A stretch of DNA of 64,000 nucleotides from Chryseomicrobium excrementi. Lineage in GTDB: Bacteria; Bacillota; Bacilli; Bacillales_A; Planococcaceae. Below the pieces are notes generated by a model that saw only the letters and a program-made list of their open reading frames with translations, was not told where the DNA came from and ran no database searches. Numbering within the stretch: position 1 is the first letter of the stretch; each line of letters starts with the position of its first letter. Where the stretch lies: the NCBI RefSeq assembly GCF_002798305.1, contig NZ_PCGR01000005.1:1-64000 (forward strand), given 5' to 3'. The position numbers and the translations under genes were made by a program. Below are positions 58,905 to 64,000 of the stretch, piece after piece.

Positions 58905-60480
58905 AGTACTCGTATGTGATCCACTGAGTGAAGAGGGACTGCAACCGATTCGGAGCAACCCTCAATTTCAACTAGACGTATTGACAAATCTTTCTAAGGA
59001 CGAATTGTTCGATAGAATTGGCCAGTACGACGCTCTTCTTGTACGCAGCCAGACACAAGTAGACGCAGCCTTACTACAGGCTGCTAATAAGCTCCAGATT
59101 ATTGGACGAGCAGGTGTGGGAGTAGACAATATTGATTTGAAAGCTGCCACAGAACAAGGGATTTTAGTGGTCAATGCACCTGACGGGAATACAAACTCTG
59201 CTGCTGAGCATACGATGGCCATGTTGATGGCACTTGCTCGGAATATTCCACAAGCCTATCTATCTTTAAAAAATGGCAACTGGGACCGGAAATCGTTTAT
59301 TGGAATTGAGTTGAAAGGGAAGACACTCGGTGTGATTGGTCTTGGTCGTATAGGAGCAGAGGTGGCACAGCGGGCAAAAGGCCAGCGCATGCAGGTCATA
59401 GCTTATGATCCATTCTTATCAGAAGAGAAAGCAGAAAAGATGGGAGTCAAAAAAGGAACTGTTGAAGAAGTGGTGCGAGCTGCAGACTTCGTCACTGTGC
59501 ATACACCTTTGTTGAAAGAGACGAAACATTTACTGAACGCTCAGGCGTTTGCACAGATGAAGCAAGGCGTGTATATCATCAACTGTGCACGAGGCGGCAT
59601 CATTGATGAAGAAGCTCTCTATGAAGCGCTACAACAAGGTAAAGTAGCAGGAGCAGCACTTGATGTCTTTGAAGTGGAACCTTTCGTAGATCACAAACTA
59701 TTGAACCTTCCACAAGTGATTGCTACACCCCATCTCGGTGCGAGTACAGTGGAAGCTCAAGAAATAGTTGCTGTAGATGTCTGTGATGATGTGGTCCGTT
59801 ACTTTACAGGCCAAGCCGTAAAAAATCCAGTGAACCTGTCTGCAGTTCCTAAAGAAGTGCTTCAAAAAGTAGAACCCTACTTGATGCTAGGAGAAAAGCT
59901 TGGGTCTTTCATTCAGGATGTCTCACAAGGAATCGTTCAAGAACTACGTGTTACGTATTCTGGGGAACTTCAAGACTTTGATGTGTCTCCGCTGACACGC
60001 AATGTCGTGAAAGGATTTTTAAGAAGTCGCTTAGGAGAATCCGTCAATGAAGTGAATGCAAAGCTGTTCGCCGATCGTCTCGGTATCACCATCATTGAAC
60101 AGAAGACATCTCAGTCAAAAGGATTTACAAGTCTCTTAACGGTAGAAGTGGTCGCAGAAAATGGAACACATAAAGTAGCGGGGACGTTAGTGAATGGATT
60201 AGGAGCGCGTATCGTCCGAGTGGATGACTTTGTTGTGGATGTGCCACTTGAAGCGCATCTCCTGTTTATCCAGCATCTTGATCAACCGGGTGCGATTGGG
60301 CGCGTGGGGATGTCATTGGCTGAAGAACGAATCAATATCGCTTCTATGCAAGTAGGACGAGCTGAAAAGGGTGGAGCGGCCATCATGATGTTGACCGTAG
60401 ATAAACATGTAAAGCCTGCAAGTGTGGAGAAGCTCACAACACTTGCAGACATACAAGACGTTATTGCGATTGAGTTGTAG
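58897..60480 (+). CDS. serA: D-3-phosphoglycerate dehydrogenase
   Basis: SerA oxidises 3-phosphoglycerate, the first step of serine synthesis. The 527-residue long form has the NAD fold (LGVIGLGRIGAEVAQRA), the catalytic Arg/Glu/His segments (GRAGVGVDNID, ALDVFEVEP, ATPHLGASTVEAQ), an intervening substrate-binding domain (about 320-450) and a C-terminal ACT domain (from about 455, LLFIQHLDQPGAIGRVG). I start at ATG 58897, 10 nt after AAAGGAA, matching the family N-terminus; GTG 58891 is too close to it. Confidence 0.95.
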   Translation: MFKVLVCDPLSEEGLQPIRSNPQFQLDVLTNLSKDELFDRIGQYDALLVRSQTQVDAALLQAANKLQIIGRAGVGVDNIDLKAATEQGILVVNAPDGNTNSAAEHTMAMLMALARNIPQAYLSLKNGNWDRKSFIGIELKGKTLGVIGLGRIGAEVAQRAKGQRMQVIAYDPFLSEEKAEKMGVKKGTVEEVVRAADFVTVHTPLLKETKHLLNAQAFAQMKQGVYIINCARGGIIDEEALYEALQQGKVAGAALDVFEVEPFVDHKLLNLPQVIATPHLGASTVEAQEIVAVDVCDDVVRYFTGQAVKNPVNLSAVPKEVLQKVEPYLMLGEKLGSFIQDVSQGIVQELRVTYSGELQDFDVSPLTRNVVKGFLRSRLGESVNEVNAKLFADRLGITIIEQKTSQSKGFTSLLTVEVVAENGTHKVAGTLVNGLGARIVRVDDFVVDVPLEAHLLFIQHLDQPGAIGRVGMSLAEERINIASMQVGRAEKGGAAIMMLTVDKHVKPASVEKLTTLADIQDVIAIEL

Positions 60481-60481
60481 G

Positions 60482-61249
60482 CTAAAGGATATGCAGCAGT
60501 TCCGCCAGGCGATGGATCGTGTATGTAGGATGGACATCAGCGGGAGGAGTTACCCCGTGATGATTGATCCAAACGCTATCGATTTCAAGGGCATTGGCTC
60601 CTCGAATATCGGTCTGTAAATTGTCGCCAATCATCATCACTTGTTCTGGTGCACAATCTAGCTTTTTCAAGATTTCCAGGAAAGGTGTTGTGTCCGGTTT
60701 CCCGATGCCTACTTCTCCTGAAATCACGATGGCATCAACATAAGTTGCCAGCTCAGGAGTAAGGCTTAGTTTCGTATTCTGGAGGCTAGGTGCACCGTTT
60801 GTCAGTAACCCTATTTTATAGTCCTTTGCCACTTCTTGAAGGACTTCAAATGTCTCTTCGTAGACGAAAGGATTTTCTTTTCTGAATGCAACAAATTGCT
60901 TGGCTAAGGTCAGTGCCAATTGTTCATCGTTTCTATCAATTTTGTATAAAGCGTTTTTCCATGCTGTTTTCTGGTACTCAGCGATTTTCTGCTCCATTGC
61001 AGGAAAGTCAAATGTGCCGTCATCGAATGTGCCCCAGAGACCTTCAAACGGATTGATTCCAATCTGTTGGGTAAACGGATAGAATGGATAGCTTTTATAA
61101 AGTTTTGGAGCCTCTTCACGAATGGCTAGATAGAGGTCATCAGAATGGTCTTTTCCAACTGCTTCGCATGTGAATCGTAGCGCGGTCTCGACACTTTTCG
61201 CATCCCACAAAAGTGTGTCGTCTAAATCAAAAATAAGGGCTTTTTTCAC
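60482..61249 (-). CDS. HAD-family nucleotidase/phosphatase (YjjG/YfnB type)
   Basis: A 255-residue HAD hydrolase. Motif I is FDLDDT with the nucleophile Asp8 and Asp10; motif II is LLTNGA, motif III the Lys in GIGKPDTTPF, and motif IV IGDNLQTDIRGA. The large cap domain (about 15-110) fits the YjjG pyrimidine nucleotidase branch, which hydrolyses non-canonical nucleotides; the substrate here is inferred. The start is GTG. Its stop is 1 bp from the convergent serA stop, with no obvious terminator between them. Confidence 0.87.
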   Translation of the reverse strand: MKKALIFDLDDTLLWDAKSVETALRFTCEAVGKDHSDDLYLAIREEAPKLYKSYPFYPFTQQIGINPFEGLWGTFDDGTFDFPAMEQKIAEYQKTAWKNALYKIDRNDEQLALTLAKQFVAFRKENPFVYEETFEVLQEVAKDYKIGLLTNGAPSLQNTKLSLTPELATYVDAIVISGEVGIGKPDTTPFLEILKKLDCAPEQVMMIGDNLQTDIRGANALEIDSVWINHHGVTPPADVHPTYTIHRLAELLHIL

Positions 61250-61337
61250 ATTCCCACCAACCTTTTTGGATTTGTGTTTATTTTACAGGAAAGAGTGGTA
61301 AAGAAAAGAGCATTTATTTTTAAAGGAGTGTTCCACC

Positions 61338-61499
61338 GTGAACCACATCAAGAAAAATTCTATGACCGAGCTGCGTCGTGATGAATTATTACAGCGATTA
61401 ATCGACCAAGGGATCTATAAAGTAGATGGCCGCCAACTATTTGAATTGTCCTTTTATGAACTTGTTAAAATTTATACTACGACTCAAGAAACTGCTTAG
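61338..61499 (+). CDS. 53-residue FbpA-like small protein
   Basis: GTG 61338 has AAAGGAGTG 7 nt upstream and opens a 53-codon frame. The segment LRRDELLQRLIDQGIYKVDG, then RQLFELSFYELVKIY, matches the pattern of the small Fur-regulated basic protein A family (LI..GIYK.DGRQLYELTL.EL...Y). In B. subtilis FbpA is induced by low iron and helps the FsrA small RNA. I see no Fur box here, so iron control is not shown. A terminator follows. Confidence 0.78.
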   Translation: MNHIKKNSMTELRRDELLQRLIDQGIYKVDGRQLFELSFYELVKIYTTTQETA

Positions 61500-61505
61500 A
61501 CACAA

Positions 61506-61531
61506 AGTCCTCTGCTAAGAGGGCTTTTTTT
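61506..61531 (+). terminator. terminator after the FbpA-like gene
   Basis: The 8-bp stem AGTCCTCT/AGAGGGCT with a GCTA loop is followed by six or more T. Confidence 0.88.
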
Positions 61532-61576
61532 GTTGCCTCGTGGTAAACTATAGGGAAGAAAAGATGAGGTGTAAGT

Positions 61577-62731
61577 ATGACAATTCAACAATTAGATGCT
61601 ATTTGGCAAGAAAAATGGACAAAAGAAAATTTTCAAAGTGAAATGCCTATACAGACGAAGATGATTCCCCTGTTTTTAGACGGAGCAGATATCGTAGCGG
61701 AATCTCCTACGGGTACAGGAAAGACGTTAGCCTACGTGTTGCCGTTACTGCAATTAGTAGACGGGAAGAAACCACACACGCAAGCCGTTATCATAGCACC
61801 GTCACAAGAGCTGGGTATTCAAATCATTGAAGTCCTTCGCAAGTGGACCGCGGGCACAGCGATTTCTACAGCGCAATTGATTGGCGGGGCCAATATGCAA
61901 CGTCAAGTAGATAAACTGAAGAAGAAACCCACTATAGTAGTAGGGACTCCAGGACGTTTAAACGAGCTTGTCAAAAACCGCAAGCTAAAAATGCATGAGG
62001 TCCGTCATATCGTGTTAGACGAAGCGGATCAACTACTCAGCAGAGAACATAGAAGCACCGTACGCTCCATTATCGATGCGGCAGTTGAAAAACAATTGGT
62101 CATTCTTTCTGCAACAATTACTGAAGAGATTGAACTCGTAGCGGAACGAGTGATGAAGAAACCGCATATGATTCAGGTGGAAGCGGCTGAGCTGCCGTCT
62201 GTTGGAAACGTCGAGCACGTCTATTTGGAAGTGGATCGTCGCGATAAAACGGATATGCTACGACGCATTAGTCACCTACCAGGAATGAAGGGACTGGCCT
62301 TCATCAATAGTTTAGACCAGCTCATGATGAAAGAAGAGAAACTCTTGTTCCGTGATGCGCCGATTGCTGCTCTGCATGGTGCTATGAAAAAAGAAGACCG
62401 CAAACGGGCTCTGGATGACTTGAAAAAAGGCAATGTCAAACTATTGATTACTACAGACGTAGCTGCTCGTGGACTTGATATTCAAGATGTCACGCATGTC
62501 ATTCATGTGGATGTTCCTCAAACAGAAGAACACTATCTACACCGTTCGGGACGAACAGGTCGTGCAGGAAGAGATGGAATGGTCGTATCCTTCCTTGAGT
62601 TCAAAGATGAAAAAGCATTTAAGAAGCTCACTTCAAGTTTGTCGGTCAAACCTTTAGAAGTAACTTGGAGTCAAGGGGATTTCGTTCCTGCCAAACGCAA
62701 GTCTGTAGAGAAAGGAACCAAGCGCAAATGA
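61577..62731 (+). CDS. DEAD-box RNA helicase (YfmL-like)
   Basis: A 384-residue two-domain DEAD-box protein, close in length and sequence pattern to B. subtilis YfmL, which acts in ribosome assembly. Motif I is SPTGTGKT (43-50), motif II DEAD (148-151), motif III SAT, motif V TTDVAARGLDIQDV and motif VI HRSGRTGRAGRDG. The basic tail (FVPAKRKSVEKGTKRK) may contact RNA. The stop overlaps the next gene by 4 bp (ATGA). Confidence 0.92.
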   Translation: MTIQQLDAIWQEKWTKENFQSEMPIQTKMIPLFLDGADIVAESPTGTGKTLAYVLPLLQLVDGKKPHTQAVIIAPSQELGIQIIEVLRKWTAGTAISTAQLIGGANMQRQVDKLKKKPTIVVGTPGRLNELVKNRKLKMHEVRHIVLDEADQLLSREHRSTVRSIIDAAVEKQLVILSATITEEIELVAERVMKKPHMIQVEAAELPSVGNVEHVYLEVDRRDKTDMLRRISHLPGMKGLAFINSLDQLMMKEEKLLFRDAPIAALHGAMKKEDRKRALDDLKKGNVKLLITTDVAARGLDIQDVTHVIHVDVPQTEEHYLHRSGRTGRAGRDGMVVSFLEFKDEKAFKKLTSSLSVKPLEVTWSQGDFVPAKRKSVEKGTKRK

Positions 62732-63954
62732 CATTTCAAGAAAAATTGACGGAATATGCAGACTTGGTCGTTCAAGTCGGATTAAACATCCAGCCGAATC
62801 AATACTTACAAATCCAGACGACTACTGATGCACTGGAATTTGCTCGCCTTGTTGTAAGACAAGCCTATCAGGCTGGAGCAGGGCATGTAGACGTTCAATT
62901 GAACGATAATGATATGACGCGTGCATTCTATGATTTGGCACCAGACGCTTCGTTTGAGGATGTACCAAATTGGATTGCAGCGCAACGAGACGAAATCATC
63001 GACCGAAAAGGTGCGCTCCTGTGGATTGATGCAGAAGATCCAGATCTTTTAGAAGGAGTTCTTCCATCAAAAATCAGTCGTTTCCAAAAAGCGTCTTCGG
63101 AAAAGCTGAAGCGCTATAGAAAAGCAGTTATGAATGATGACATCACATGGAGTATCGCTGCTGTCCCTTCTAAAAAGTGGGCACAAAAAGTCTATCCTGA
63201 GATGACAGAAGAGCAGGCAGTAGAAGCTCTTTGGAATAAAATTTTTGAAGTTGTCCGCATTGGTTCAGGGAACGCAGTTGAGTTGTGGAAAACGCATATT
63301 GCTCAGTTGAACGACCGTGCGGCATACCTGAACAGCCGAAACTATGACGCCCTGCACTATGTTGCTGAAGGAACGGATTTGATTGTTGGATTGCCTAAGG
63401 ATCATATCTGGATGAGTGGGAGCAGTATCAACAGTTCAGGAACTCCGTTTATTGCAAACATGCCGACAGAAGAAGTCTACACACTACCTGATCGGACACG
63501 CGTCGATGGAACAGTCCGTAACTCTAAACCGTTCATCTACCAAGGAAACCGAATCGACGGCTTTACTTTAACATTTGAACAGGGTCGAGTCGTCAAAGCA
63601 TTAGCTACTCAAGGGCAAGAATTGCTCGATGAACTACTTGCTACTGACGAAAATTCCAGTTATTTAGGAGAAGTCGCTCTAGTACCTTTTGATTCTCCCA
63701 TTTCCAATAGCAATACGACTTTCTTTAATACATTATTTGATGAGAATGCTTCCAACCACTTTGCATTTGGTGAGGCCTATCCTACTACGATACAAGGTGG
63801 AAAAGGATTATCGGAAGATGAATTGTTGGCAAAGGGAGCGAACGTCTCCATCGTCCATGAAGATTTCATGGTAGGAACAGCCGATATGTCGATTGATGGA
63901 ATTCTTAAAGATGGAACAAGAGAAGCCATTTTCCGTAATGGAAACTGGGCATAA
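62728..63954 (+). CDS. M29 family aminopeptidase (AmpS/PepS)
   Basis: A 408-residue metal-dependent aminopeptidase that releases N-terminal residues from peptides in the cytoplasm. Metal-binding segments are the Glu-rich GEVALVPFDSPIS, TFFNTLFDENASNHFAFGEAY (core) and VHEDFMVGTADMSIDG near the C-terminus, as in PepS/AmpS. The start is ATG 62728 overlapping the helicase stop; a frame to 62665 lies inside the helicase gene and is not the true start. Confidence 0.93.
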   Translation: MTFQEKLTEYADLVVQVGLNIQPNQYLQIQTTTDALEFARLVVRQAYQAGAGHVDVQLNDNDMTRAFYDLAPDASFEDVPNWIAAQRDEIIDRKGALLWIDAEDPDLLEGVLPSKISRFQKASSEKLKRYRKAVMNDDITWSIAAVPSKKWAQKVYPEMTEEQAVEALWNKIFEVVRIGSGNAVELWKTHIAQLNDRAAYLNSRNYDALHYVAEGTDLIVGLPKDHIWMSGSSINSSGTPFIANMPTEEVYTLPDRTRVDGTVRNSKPFIYQGNRIDGFTLTFEQGRVVKALATQGQELLDELLATDENSSYLGEVALVPFDSPISNSNTTFFNTLFDENASNHFAFGEAYPTTIQGGKGLSEDELLAKGANVSIVHEDFMVGTADMSIDGILKDGTREAIFRNGNWA

Positions 63955-63975
63955 TACGAAGAGGAGGGACTGACT

Positions 63976-64000
63976 ATGAGAAAATGGATAGGAACACTAG
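63976..64000 (+). CDS. start of a further gene, cut by the window end
   Basis: ATG 63976 is preceded by GAGGAGGG with good spacing. Only eight codons (MRKWIGTL) are visible; the basic residues followed by hydrophobic ones could begin a signal peptide or membrane segment. Nothing more can be said. Confidence 0.5.

Noticed and set aside
62665-62727. Extended N-terminus of the M29 aminopeptidase inside the helicase gene
   Set aside because: The added residues do not belong to the family; ATG 62728 gives the typical ATGA overlap.

Overview
The window is chromosomal DNA from a low- to medium-GC member of the Bacillota, order Bacillales. The evidence is a complete twelve-gene purEKBCSQLFMNHD operon followed by the Bacillus-type block yerA-yerB-yerC-pcrB-pcrA-ligA-camS-gatCAB-dagK-rlmCD. 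Strong Shine-Dalgarno sites, sigma-A type promoters, a guanine riboswitch, a preQ1 riboswitch and a T-box leader agree with this. Gene content fits Planococcaceae or an Exiguobacterium-like genus better than Bacillus itself, but the genus cannot be fixed from sequence reading alone.

Layout. 1-244: the 3' end of a 23S rRNA gene, a 5S rRNA gene and a terminator. 245-1150: non-coding repeats, made of one copy of a 122-bp element and arrays of 21-bp units. 1160-7195: an oligopeptide/dipeptide ABC importer, with the binding lipoprotein divergent from the permease-permease-ATPase-ATPase operon. 7223-20410: a small NETI-motif gene, a PurR-like operator, a guanine riboswitch and the purine operon. 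20440-33128: adenine deaminase-like protein, YerB, YerC, PcrB, PcrA, LigA, CamS and the GatCAB amidotransferase. 33169-39853: thioredoxin-like protein, diacylglycerol kinase, a bd-type quinol oxidase with a 35-residue partner ORF, RlmCD and a Dus enzyme. 39854-40345: a second repeat cluster holding the same 122-bp element and a 21-bp array. 40346-45292: SelO, an SDR, a TPR-GGDEF protein and nitric oxide synthase. 45299-45503: a third type of repeat, bounded by inverted GGGACATAAC. 45513-55923: phospholipase D-like protein, QueT under a preQ1 riboswitch, a sulfide/persulfide module (CstB, glutaredoxin, CstR, rhodanese), a flavin oxidoreductase, DapF, a zinc peptidase, a FAD oxidoreductase group, a YihY/BrkB membrane protein and a possible non-coding RNA. 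55924-64000: aspartate kinase, a Ser T-box leader with aminotransferase-SerA, a YjjG-type HAD phosphatase, a 53-residue FbpA-like protein, a YfmL-type DEAD helicase and an M29 aminopeptidase.

Most of this is ordinary core genome. The three least explained signals are: (1) the 122-bp intergenic element, whose copies keep the same hairpins through compensatory base changes; (2) 21-bp-periodic arrays lying next to that element at both loci; and (3) a probable transcript of about 200 nt with its own sigma-A type promoter between the aspartate kinase and YihY genes. No phage, insertion sequence, CRISPR array, restriction or toxin-antitoxin system was seen.
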